DNA of 14,202 nucleotides from Chloroflexota bacterium (GTDB taxonomy: Bacteria; Chloroflexota; Anaerolineae; Aggregatilineales; Phototrophicaceae). Position numbers and translations under genes: made by a program. Under the pieces are notes generated by a model. The model searched no databases and was not told where the DNA came from. It worked only from the letters and a program-made list of their open reading frames with translations. Below are positions 7,220 to 14,157 of this stretch, piece by piece. Within the stretch, counting starts at the first letter, position 1, and each line of letters starts with the position of its first letter. The DNA lies in contig JAEZAF010000268.1 of assembly GCA_023430545.1 (NCBI GenBank), positions 1 to 14,202 of the forward strand. The letters run 5' to 3'.

Positions 7220-8065
7220 TTAACGATACGTCAGTTTTTGGGTCTTGATATTAAATCGCTCTGGCTGGTGATTCTGGATAGTACTTGATGCGAGATCGAG
7301 AAATGCGCTGACATTGTTAAGCTGGCTCAGAGGAAAGCTGGTCACGGTTTTGAACTTCCCTTTTTTGTCGGCCCGTTTGACAAGAAGCCGTCCGCGCCCC
7401 ACTTTAATATCCAGTTCCGACCAGCGTATCTTTTCCTTCCGGGCCTGTACCCCTGCTCGTGCAACCACAAACTGAGGATGCAGACGGATGGTTTTCCCTT
7501 CACGTAAGGCCTGTGCCATACGCTCACCTACCGCCTCAGTGATATAGGGGCGAATCACCCGTGCAAAGATTTTCGGATTCCCGTGGATTGCCGTAAAGCG
7601 GTAGGTTTTACCGTCCTTCATCTCCAGGGCATTGCCACCCCAGCCGCCCAGTACCGCACGGCCCACTTTCATCTGATGATACCCTTCACGGAAGTTGCGC
7701 ACGCTGCTCCACGCATACTGGTTGACCTCTGTCCCGCGCTGCCAGCGGAAGCCCCGATCATAAAACTGCGCACTTTGCGAACGGGTGCGTACAGCACGAG
7801 CCAGTGCAAACACCGCCCGTACCGCGAAAACAGCCGCAGCCCCCAGCCCGATCACCTGACCGATTGTTAACAGCAGCGGGGGCAGTGCTTCATAGGCACG
7901 TTCCAGACGCGGATCCGACGACGGTTGTGAAAGGTAAAAGAACGCGGCCCATGCACCGACAGCTCCAACCACCGCCAACAGATTCCATAAAAAACGGCGC
8001 AGATGAACTCTACGCCGTACATCGAACTGGTAAATTAATCGCGGCTTTTCCATGACAGTGCTCAT
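7220..8065 (-). CDS. Two-pass membrane protein with C-terminal PH-like domain (DUF6585-like, tentative)
   Basis: 281 aa. A short basic N-terminus precedes two hydrophobic segments at about 25-45 (WNLLAVVGAVGAWAAFFYL) and 61-90 (PPLLLTIGQVIGLGAAAVFA). The rest is a mixed beta/alpha cytosolic-looking region: FYDRGFRWQRGTEVNQYAWSSVRNFREG, split here by an expected beta-turn, then KDGKTYRFTAIHGNPKIFARVI, also a strand-rich stretch, and a helix near the C-terminus. Such 'DRGF..W.dv..f' patterns occur in PH-like DUF6585 proteins; I assign this by memory of the pattern only. GGAAGGAG at 8084-8077 lies 11 bases before the ATG. A second ATG at codon 5 is possible. It is 89 bases downstream of the response regulator and co-directional with it, so they may be co-transcribed. 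Confidence 0.68.
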   Translation of the reverse strand: MSTVMEKPRLIYQFDVRRRVHLRRFLWNLLAVVGAVGAWAAFFYLSQPSSDPRLERAYEALPPLLLTIGQVIGLGAAAVFAVRAVFALARAVRTRSQSAQFYDRGFRWQRGTEVNQYAWSSVRNFREGYHQMKVGRAVLGGWGGNALEMKDGKTYRFTAIHGNPKIFARVIRPYITEAVGERMAQALREGKTIRLHPQFVVARAGVQARKEKIRWSELDIKVGRGRLLVKRADKKGKFKTVTSFPLSQLNNVSAFLDLASSTIQNHQPERFNIKTQKLTYR

Positions 8066-8154
8066 ACAGCACGCTGCTCCTTCCGGTGGATTTCCGGAGT
8101 TATCACAGACTCAACATACCAGTGACCAGCGTCAAACAGACGAGATGATTTTGG

Positions 8155-8970
8155 CTAGGTGGGTGCCCCGGTATATTTTGCAAAGCGAAGCTGCATCAAC
8201 GGCGCGACCGATTCTTCCGGTGTACCCGGATGCATCAGCACCCCACCGCGATCCGCATCCACAAACGAGTAAAAGGCGCGGACTTCGCGGTTGAACCGTT
8301 CGCAGATGGCCTGTGCCAGACCTTTGATGTCTTCCTGATGGGTAATCACGATGAAATCATCGTTGATAATGCCAACGAAATCCTTCATCAGCCCCTGTTC
8401 CGCGACTGCCTGCTGGATGACATTTCCTGCATAGGCGATCACTTCATTGGCGGCGACAAAGCCGTAGACATCCCCGAAGGTGTTGAAGCCCTGAATGAAG
8501 AAAATCAGCACCTGACCGCCATCATTCTGTGCGATTTCCTCTTCGACCAGTGAGCCGGTCGGCAGGCCGGTGCGTGATTCATTCAGGTTTTCGCGTGTCG
8601 CACGGCGGATAGACCCCTGAACCCGCAGACGCAGCTCGTCCACATCGAACGGTTTCGTGATGTAGTCGTCCGCCCCTAACTCAAGCCCTTTGACTTTGGC
8701 AGCCCGTTCGTCACGCTGTGTCAGAAACAGGATCGGGATGAATTTCGTCATCGGAGTCTGACGCAGGCGAATACAGACATCATAACCGTCCATAAACGGC
8801 AGCATGACATCCAGCAGGATCAGCGCGGGAAACTTCGAACGGGCGATCTCAATTCCCTCTACCCCGGTATCCGCATGAAGGACCTCGTATTTATGCGAAG
8901 AAAAATACATGATCAGCATTTCGGCGACATCGTGATCATCTTCGATCAGCAGCAGTCGGTTATTCTTCAT
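8155..8970 (-). CDS. Response regulator: receiver domain plus degenerate GGDEF domain
   Basis: 271 aa. Residues 4-120 are a complete receiver domain: acidic pair Asp11/Asp12, phospho-acceptor Asp54 (ILLDVMLPFMDGYD), Thr84 and Lys106 (DDYITKPF). Residues 130-265 resemble a diguanylate cyclase domain, opening with TGLPTGSLVEEEI where active enzymes have LTGLPNR. The GGDEF signature is replaced by INDDF (202-206), so c-di-GMP synthesis is unlikely; a binding, dimerising or protein-interaction role is inferred. There is no DNA-binding domain. The start codon at 8970 lacks a clear ribosome site (preceding bases GAAAACACC). No histidine kinase is adjacent. It lies 130 bases after gatC, with a structured leader in between. 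Confidence 0.9.
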   Translation of the reverse strand: MKNNRLLLIEDDHDVAEMLIMYFSSHKYEVLHADTGVEGIEIARSKFPALILLDVMLPFMDGYDVCIRLRQTPMTKFIPILFLTQRDERAAKVKGLELGADDYITKPFDVDELRLRVQGSIRRATRENLNESRTGLPTGSLVEEEIAQNDGGQVLIFFIQGFNTFGDVYGFVAANEVIAYAGNVIQQAVAEQGLMKDFVGIINDDFIVITHQEDIKGLAQAICERFNREVRAFYSFVDADRGGVLMHPGTPEESVAPLMQLRFAKYTGAPT

Positions 8971-8998
8971 GGTGTGTTTTCAGGATCTCACTTTCAGG

Positions 8999-9030
8999 GT
9001 AGAAGCTTCTACAGCGCGAAAGCCGCGCTG
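8999..9030. promoter_or_regulatory. 14-bp palindrome and adjacent hairpin in the leader of the response regulator
   Basis: GTAGAAGCTTCTAC (8999-9012) is a perfect palindrome. It abuts CAGCGCG (9012-9018) paired with CGCGCTG (9024-9030) around a 5-base loop. Both lie between the gatC stop and the response-regulator start. There is no T-tract in either direction, so an operator or a structured leader is more likely than an intrinsic terminator. Confidence 0.35.
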
Positions 9031-9100
9031 ACGTGACGGTTTATTCGGCGGGCGATTCAGTAAGTGATGCAGCGGTATACCCGACAGACGATTCGGCAGA

Positions 9101-9391
9101 TTATTCAGCAAGGACAGCGCTGACACGGAACTGGTTATCCTCGGCATCCGGCGCATTGGCGATCACCTTATCAGGCGAAAGCGCAGGCTTTACTTCATCA
9201 CTGCGCACGACATTTTTGAGGGGCAGCACCGAAGCAGTGGGCGGGATATGCGATGTGTCAAGGCTTTGCAGCTTCTCGAAATAATTCAGGATATTGGAGA
9301 GCTGACCTGCGTAAGTAGCAATTTCTTCGTCGGTCAGGTCGAGCTTGGCGAGTTCAGCAATCGAGCGTACAGTGTCGTGAGAGAGTTCCAT
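9101..9391 (-). CDS. gatC: Aspartyl/glutamyl-tRNA amidotransferase subunit C
   Basis: 96 aa, the normal GatC length. It matches the family along its full length: VRSIAELAKLDLTDEEIATY near the N-terminus, LSNILNYFEKLQSLDT in the middle, then VLPLKNVVRSDEVKPAL and a short APDAEDNQFRV tail. GatC is the small subunit of GatCAB, which converts misacylated Glu-tRNA(Gln) or Asp-tRNA(Asn) to Gln-tRNA or Asn-tRNA; it acts in the cytoplasm as a belt around GatA. gatA and gatB are not next to it here. It heads a leftward gene set and has a candidate promoter at 9427-9456. No strong ribosome site is visible before the ATG at 9391. Confidence 0.97.
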   Translation of the reverse strand: MELSHDTVRSIAELAKLDLTDEEIATYAGQLSNILNYFEKLQSLDTSHIPPTASVLPLKNVVRSDEVKPALSPDKVIANAPDAEDNQFRVSAVLAE

Positions 9392-9426
9392 TTGTTAATT
9401 CCGATTTTTCCGAGTCATTTCTTCTT

Positions 9427-9456
9427 ATTGTACACAACTTCTTTAAGGCCAAACAA
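9427..9456 (-). promoter_or_regulatory. Candidate promoter for gatC and downstream leftward genes
   Basis: Leftward, TTGTTT (9456-9451) and TACAAT (9432-9427) are separated by 18 bases. The -10 matches consensus at 5 of 6, the -35 only at 3 of 6. The -10 ends 35 bases before the gatC ATG. Confidence 0.4.
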
Positions 9457-9539
9457 ACAGGAAGTCTTTTATAGTTTTTTTACAGGTTTATCCCGTAATT
9501 GCGTTTACAATAGAACGCGATTATCCCACGAAGGATCGC

Positions 9540-10328
9540 ATGAACGCTTCATCCCACCAGCAGCTCGATGAAATCATCGTCAATAAACGCGAACAGCTTC
9601 AGCAGCGGCAGAGCAGAACGCCGATGGCGGCGATTATTGCACTGGCCGAAATGCAGCAGCGTCCCCTTCCCATCCTGAACATGGTGACCAGTAACAGTGA
9701 AATCTGTATTCTGGGCAGCATCCAGCGCACTGAGATCTATGATCCAGTCGGTGCGGCACTCCGATACCAGAGCCTCAATGCAGATGGCCTGACCCTGTAT
9801 ACCGATGACGATATTTATGCTGATGGGCTGGAAGATCTGCTGCTGATCAGCCGTGCCACCCACATCCCGGTTATCTCTTATGATTACATCCTTGACGGCT
9901 ACCATGTTGCAGAGGCACGCGCAGCGGGAGCCTCGGCGCTGACCATGTATGCCGCACTGCTTGATGCCATAACCCTGCGCCGGACGGTCTCACTCACCCA
10001 GCGCTGGCACATGACCGCTATCCTGCAGATCGATCAGGAAGAACATATTACGCATATTCGCACCCTGAGTCCACATGTGACTGCGGTGGGCAGCCCGTAT
10101 CATCCAGATCCAGCCCATGATCTCAAACTTCTGCGTACCCTGCGTCCGTCGATCCCCTTTAACGTTCACTGTATGCCCTTACATCCCCTGACCTCGCTGG
10201 CACAGATCATCGAAGCTGTAGAGATCGGTGTGGACGCCTTCACATGTGCCCCTACGCTCCTGAAAGACCCGGCAATGATGTCACAGATCAAGGCGGCACT
10301 GCCGAAGAGCGAAAGCCCTGTGGATTAA
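9540..10328 (+). CDS. IGPS (TrpC)-fold protein lacking the catalytic residues
   Basis: 262 aa, the usual length of indole-3-glycerol-phosphate synthase. The N-terminus LDEIIVNKREQLQQR matches the family's first helix. YDPVGAALRYQSLNADGLTL and ILDGYHVAEARAAGASAL match later conserved blocks. However, every active-site position I can align is changed. The IAEVKRASPS block reads ICILGSIQRT (Glu to Ile57, Lys to Gly59). The Lys of LRKDF is Tyr114. The Glu of VEVHDE is Gln163, the first Asn of GVNNRD is Gly184, and the Glu-Ser of SESG is His210-Cys211. It therefore cannot carry out the normal IGPS reaction and is probably a repurposed barrel, perhaps binding another ligand. AAGGA (9531-9535) precedes the ATG by 4 bases. 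A TACAAT at 9506-9511 could be its -10. It is divergent from gatC. Confidence 0.82.
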   Translation: MNASSHQQLDEIIVNKREQLQQRQSRTPMAAIIALAEMQQRPLPILNMVTSNSEICILGSIQRTEIYDPVGAALRYQSLNADGLTLYTDDDIYADGLEDLLLISRATHIPVISYDYILDGYHVAEARAAGASALTMYAALLDAITLRRTVSLTQRWHMTAILQIDQEEHITHIRTLSPHVTAVGSPYHPDPAHDLKLLRTLRPSIPFNVHCMPLHPLTSLAQIIEAVEIGVDAFTCAPTLLKDPAMMSQIKAALPKSESPVD

Positions 10329-10528
10329 TCGTTTCAGGCGCAATCATTTGTTTTGCCCTGGGCTTTTCGTTATCATCGCCTCTGAAAATAAATCTTATAT
10401 ACCGAATATCGGCCCTGTGCTGAGATAAATCCGGCTTATACAGGTGATGTTTTGTGCATCATCTGCCTCAGGTCTTCAACTGCTATGGATTTTTCCTGAA
10501 TCAACATCGCCGCAGAAGGGTATTTTTT
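10329..10528. other. Intergenic region before the VWA gene
   Basis: 200 bases without a gene. An imperfect hairpin joins CGAAAGCCC near the end of the preceding gene (10311-10319) to GGGCTTTTCG (10360-10369), with a long loop; it may be a weak terminator. CCGA-ATA-TCGG lies near 10402-10412. No convincing promoter is seen. Confidence 0.5.
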
Positions 10529-13465
10529 ATGAAAAGGCTTCCCGTTTTTTTTACTGTACTTATCGCCGCTCTGCTCCTGATCTCTCCTCTGCAACAGGTC
10601 CTCTCACAGGACACCCCACCTCCTACACGCGCCGTCAATCTCGAAATCAACGGCATCGACACCACTGAACTGCCTCAGGCGGTTGTCTCCGTCGCAGTGC
10701 TGGACTCCCGCGGCCAGCCTGTACGCGGGCTGACAGCGGCTGATTTCACCATCAGCGGCGAGCTGGCCGACCGTGCCGAGATCGTCAGCGTGGAAAATAT
10801 CACAGATGACAACCTCGCATTTGGCGTGGTACTGGCGATTGATGTCAGCAGCAGTATGGCAGGCCCACCGATTGAGCAGGCCAAAGCCGCCGCCACCGCC
10901 TTTGTAGACAGCATCGCCGCCAATGATCCCGTCGCTGTTATGACGTTCGGCAACGATGTTCGAGTGGTGCAGGATTTCACCACTGACAAAGATGTGCTAA
11001 AGAGTGCAATTGCCGCGATCTCGTTTGGTGGAGAAACCAACCTGTACGATGGCTCCGTCGGCAGTATCGAGCAGGCCAACGCCGCACCTGTCCCGCGTCA
11101 TACGGTTATCATCCTCAGCGACGGGGCGCATTATCTGGTGGCAGGCCGGGCAGAAAATACCCGTGAAACCGCCCTGAATACTGCACTGACGCAGGGTGTC
11201 CCGGTTTATACCATCGGCCTCGGATATGGGACCGATCGCACGTATCTTCAGGCGCTGGCGGAAGGCACAAACGCTCGCTACTTTGAGTCACCCACGCCGG
11301 AACAACTGGTTGAGATTTACACGGATCTCGCTGCGCTGTTCCGCAGTCTGTATATCGTCACGCTGAACGTCGATGTTCCGCTGGATGGCACCGAGTACAC
11401 ACTGGAAATGCAGGCCAATACACCTTTTGGCGAAAGCACTGTTGGGCAGGGGACGCTGCGTGCGCCGATCCCGGTACCGCTGGTCAGTATCCAGCAGATC
11501 GAGCCTGCGCCGGACAGCCCGCCCAACACGCTCGCGTTTAATGTCACTGTGAACTCTGACGATGCGCTGACGAGCGGAAGCTATACCCTGACCAATAATG
11601 ACGACGACACTGCTGTCACGGCCAGTGATGCGATTGGCGGCCCGGCTGACCCCGGCATGAATCAGTTCCCGCTGTCGCTTGATCCGTTTGTACTGCCCCC
11701 GGGCCAGACGACCCTGCGCGTTGAGATCACGGATGAAAATGGTGATACTGGCACCGCCGAAACTGGCATCGAAATCCCGGCACTGCCCGCTGTCGTCAGC
11801 CTCACGCCGGATCTGGCGGCGCTCGGTGAACTGAGCGAGATCACCACTTTGACCGTCGATTTGCAGGAGCAAAGCCCGACCAGCACGGTCCAGTTCCTCG
11901 TCGATGATGAGGTCATCAGCGAAGATACCGAAGCGCCGTTTGTCCTTGAGCTTGACCCAGCCAGCTTTGCCCCCGGACAGCACACCCTGAGCGTCAATGT
12001 TGAAAGCGCCAGCGGTGCGACCATCACCAGTGAGCAGACCTTCAGCACTGCCGCCCTGCCGCCGGAGATCACGGTCAATGGTCTTACTGCCGGTGAAGTC
12101 CTTGAAGAAACACGACAGGTGAATGTCGAAGTTGGCGGTCGTGTGCCAGTCGAGTCGGTGACGTATACCCTTCTCGGCGAGACACTGGTACAAACCGAAT
12201 CACCATTTAATATCGAGTTACAGCCGCTGAACTTTGTACCAGATCAAACGCAGACACTGCGCATTGAGGCTGCCAACATCTTTGGTACAACAAATGCGGT
12301 CGAGATCCCGTTCAGCTTCTCGATGTCACCGTTCCTGACGGCAACTCCGCCGACCAGCACACCGACCTTTACACCAACCCCGACAATCGATGCACCAGCG
12401 ACCGATAGCGCAGCGACGGCCCTCGCCCAGACCACCCTCGACGCGCAGGCTACATCGGATATACAGTCCACAGGTACAGCCGTGGTCGAGGCGACGGCGA
12501 ATGCGGCATCAACCGAGAACGCGCTTTCAACCGAATCGGCCATCATCGCAGTCACTTCGACCTTCGAGGCAGAAGGCACGGCGGCGGTACAGGCTACTGT
12601 CGATGCGCAGACTACAGCGACACAGGAACACCGGACTGAAGTCGCGGTCACAGCCGCGGCTGTGATGGAACTCACACAGGCCGCCCAGACCGAAATCGCG
12701 GGGACAGAAGCCCTCGCGGCCACCGATACTCAGGCGACGGCGGATGCTGAAGCCACCGTGAATGCTGACGCAACCGTCAATGCTGATGCAACCGCCAACG
12801 CTGAAGCCACAACCGAAAGTGTGAATCTGGCCTCAACGGATACCGCCGCGACCGAAGCGGCTGAAACCGAGATCGCCACCACTGAAGAGGTGAACGCGGC
12901 ACTCACGGCGACCGAAGCGGCTGCAACAGCGGCACGGCGTACAACCGCTGCCGAAGAACGCGCTGCGATCGCAGCGGCAACACAGACCGCGACTGCCGAA
13001 CTGATCGGCACCGATGTAGCACAGACTCAGGCCGCTGCGACTGATGCTGCTCTCACAGAGGCGGCGGAAACCGAAGCGGCCTCGACTGATGCGGCATCCA
13101 CTGATGTGGCATCCACTGATGTGGCATCCACTGAAAACGCTGTCACCGAGGTCGCGGGGACCTCCGTCGCCATGCTTCAGCTTACCTCCACGGCGGACGC
13201 AGAAGTGACCGAAGAAGCGACTGAAGAAATCGCACCGACTGACACACCGGAGCCTCCTACGGAAGAAGCGACTGAGGAAGCAGTGCCATCTGCAACCGCT
13301 TCGTTTGATCCGACCGCGACCACCGGCGCACCACAGGAAGTCGTGATCCCGGGCAGCGCACAGACCCTTCAGGATCAACTGCCGATCCTCGCGGTGTGCG
13401 GCGGTCTGCTGATACTGGGGCTGATTCTGCTGTTTATTCTCTCGCGGCGCAGACGGAACGTGTAA
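10529..13465 (+). CDS. Exported VWA-domain protein with Ig-like repeats, long Ala/Thr-rich stalk and C-terminal anchor
   Basis: 978 aa from the ATG at 10529, with AGAAGGG (10514-10520) 8 bases upstream. The frame continues back to 10454, but those 25 residues would precede the signal peptide (MKRLPVFFTVLIAALLLISP). Domains: a short beta region (about 35-95; AVVSVAVLDSRGQPVRGLTA), then a VWA domain (about 98-285). Its metal site (MIDAS) is complete: Asp105-x-Ser107-x-Ser109, Thr170 (GGETNLYDG) and Asp198 (IILSDG). Next come Ig-like beta-sandwiches (about 300-600). A roughly 320-residue low-complexity stalk follows (about 604-930) of short Ala/Thr/Glu/Asp repeats such as ATANAEATTES. A membrane helix (about 951-971) and the basic tail SRRRRNV end the protein. 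The topology suggests an adhesion or ligand-binding domain held away from the cell. The DNA of the stalk contains tandem repeats. Confidence 0.88.
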   Translation: MKRLPVFFTVLIAALLLISPLQQVLSQDTPPPTRAVNLEINGIDTTELPQAVVSVAVLDSRGQPVRGLTAADFTISGELADRAEIVSVENITDDNLAFGVVLAIDVSSSMAGPPIEQAKAAATAFVDSIAANDPVAVMTFGNDVRVVQDFTTDKDVLKSAIAAISFGGETNLYDGSVGSIEQANAAPVPRHTVIILSDGAHYLVAGRAENTRETALNTALTQGVPVYTIGLGYGTDRTYLQALAEGTNARYFESPTPEQLVEIYTDLAALFRSLYIVTLNVDVPLDGTEYTLEMQANTPFGESTVGQGTLRAPIPVPLVSIQQIEPAPDSPPNTLAFNVTVNSDDALTSGSYTLTNNDDDTAVTASDAIGGPADPGMNQFPLSLDPFVLPPGQTTLRVEITDENGDTGTAETGIEIPALPAVVSLTPDLAALGELSEITTLTVDLQEQSPTSTVQFLVDDEVISEDTEAPFVLELDPASFAPGQHTLSVNVESASGATITSEQTFSTAALPPEITVNGLTAGEVLEETRQVNVEVGGRVPVESVTYTLLGETLVQTESPFNIELQPLNFVPDQTQTLRIEAANIFGTTNAVEIPFSFSMSPFLTATPPTSTPTFTPTPTIDAPATDSAATALAQTTLDAQATSDIQSTGTAVVEATANAASTENALSTESAIIAVTSTFEAEGTAAVQATVDAQTTATQEHRTEVAVTAAAVMELTQAAQTEIAGTEALAATDTQATADAEATVNADATVNADATANAEATTESVNLASTDTAATEAAETEIATTEEVNAALTATEAAATAARRTTAAEERAAIAAATQTATAELIGTDVAQTQAAATDAALTEAAETEAASTDAASTDVASTDVASTENAVTEVAGTSVAMLQLTSTADAEVTEEATEEIAPTDTPEPPTEEATEEAVPSATASFDPTATTGAPQEVVIPGSAQTLQDQLPILAVCGGLLILGLILLFILSRRRRNV
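13085..13129 (+). repeat. Three 15-bp tandem repeats in the VWA stalk
   Basis: ACTGATGYGGCATCC occurs three times in a row (13085-13099, 13100-13114, 13115-13129), with one C/T difference, encoding a STDVA-type pentapeptide. A related degenerate repeat coding NADAT-like units lies at about 12760-12810. These are likely replication-slippage sites that change stalk length. Confidence 0.85.
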
Positions 13466-13470
13466 CCGGA

Positions 13471-13573
13471 TTTTGAGGCGGAAAAGCCCCCTATCCCCAA
13501 CCCTTTCCCCCAGGGCGCAGATGATGGGAAGAGCGTCCATCATCTGCTGCGAGGGAAAGGGAGAAAAACAGGT
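13471..13573. repeat. Palindromic intergenic element, copy A
   Basis: It begins TTTTGAGGCGGAAAAGCC and has outer arms CCCTTTCCC (13501-13509) and GGGAAAGGG (13553-13561). The inner arms are GCAGATGATGG (13517-13527) and CCATCATCTGC (13537-13547), and it ends AGAAAAACAGGT. Head and tail match copy C; the inner stem is different and longer. Lying just after the VWA stop, it may also act as a transcript-end structure. Confidence 0.8.
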
Positions 13574-13586
13574 CACCGCCGATCAA

Positions 13587-13655
13587 TTTCACCCTTCCCC
13601 CACTCGGCGATACTGCGTATCGCATTCCGAGGGAAGGGTGAAAAACAGTTATTGC
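13587..13655. repeat. Palindromic intergenic element, copy B
   Basis: Outer arms TTTCACCCTTCCC (13587-13599) and GGGAAGGGTGAAA (13631-13643) pair over 13 bp. CTCGG/CCGAG forms a second stem, and CGATAC-TGC-GTATCG (13608-13622) a third. The tail AAAAACAGTTATTGCGAAG matches that of copy C. It is in tandem with copy A and lacks the TTTTGAGG head. Confidence 0.8.
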
Positions 13656-13710
13656 GAAGGCCGCAACCATACGGGCATTACAGATAACAGGCGTTTTCTA
13701 TCATCCGGGG

Positions 13711-13810
13711 CTTGTGGCGGTGGCGGTGGCGCGAAATTTTTACGCCAGTGCAACTATTTTTCCCCTTAAAATCGGCGGCAATGGCAGAATTGCGGCGTAA
13801 ATGCGCCACA
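13711..13810. repeat. GCWGC/GGCGGC composite repeat, copy I
   Basis: A tract of GGCGGT units (about 13716-13731) leads into GCGAAATTTTTACGCC. Next comes a TTTTTCCCCTTAAAAT box (13757-13772), then GGCGGCAATGGCAGAATTGCGGCGTAAA. TTTACGCC (13739-13746) and GGCGTAAA (13794-13801) are inverted copies. The order of elements matches copy II. Confidence 0.65.
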
Positions 13811-13875
13811 AGATGTGGCAAAAGCGCCGCAATGCGCTGCGGGGCGCCACAAGGGCGCCACAATGTGCCGTCTGC
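13800..13875. repeat. Cluster of GCGCC-RCAA units
   Basis: Four short units of the type GCGCC(A/G)CAA with flanking GTGG or GGGG occur at about 13803, 13823, 13844 and 13853, linking repeat copies I and II. A similar GCGCCGCAAAGCGCTGCAAA lies near 3563 in copy III. Confidence 0.55.
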
Positions 13876-13887
13876 AGCAGCTTGTTG

Positions 13888-14010
13888 CTGCTTGTAGCAG
13901 CTTGCTGCTGCTGCTGCTGCCGCACAAAATTTTTGTGCGGCAACAACGGGTTTTCCCCTCAAAATGAACGGTGGCAGCAGATTTGCAGCACGATTTTGCT
14001 GCAAAGTGCA
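13888..14010. repeat. GCWGC composite repeat, copy II
   Basis: CTG units (about 13904-13920) run into a perfect inverted repeat with 11-bp arms, GCCGCACAAAA and TTTTGTGCGGC, centred on 13930. Then follow a TTTTCCCCTCAAAA box (13951-13964) and TTTGCAGCA (13982-13990) paired with TGCTGCAAA (13997-14005) around 6 bases. I count 14 overlapping GCAGC/GCTGC motifs between 13870 and 14050. Confidence 0.75.
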
Positions 14011-14055
14011 GCAAGGTGCATGCAGAATGCCGCCCCATATGCAGCAACTTAAGGG

Positions 14056-14157
14056 ATTTGAGGCGAAAAAAGCCACCCCATCCCCGACCCTTCCCCCAGT
14101 CGGCAAATCTTCGATTTGCTTTCCGAGGGAAGGGAGAAAAACAGGTTTTACGAAGGG
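14056..14157. repeat. Palindromic intergenic element, copy C
   Basis: Head TTTGAGGCGAAAAA (14057-14070). Outer arms CCCTTCCC (14088-14095) and GGGAAGGG (14127-14134), a TCGG/CCGA second stem, and an inner stem CAAATC-TTC-GATTTG (14104-14118). The tail is AGAAAAACAGGTTTTACGAAGG. Head and tail match copy A, while the hairpin layout matches copy B. Confidence 0.8.

Noticed and set aside
10309..10370. Intrinsic terminator after the TrpC-like gene
   Set aside because: The stem needs a bulge and a ~40-base loop and has only a weak T-run, so I mention it in the intergenic entry but do not call it.
11288..12193. Leftward open frame of 301 codons inside the VWA gene
   Set aside because: Charged, patternless translation opposite a well-supported coding frame with recognised domains.
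12833..13576. Leftward open frame of 247 codons opposite the VWA stalk
   Set aside because: It is the complement of the repetitive stalk; Arg, Cys, Gly and Ser runs arise from the ACN/GCN codons on the real strand.
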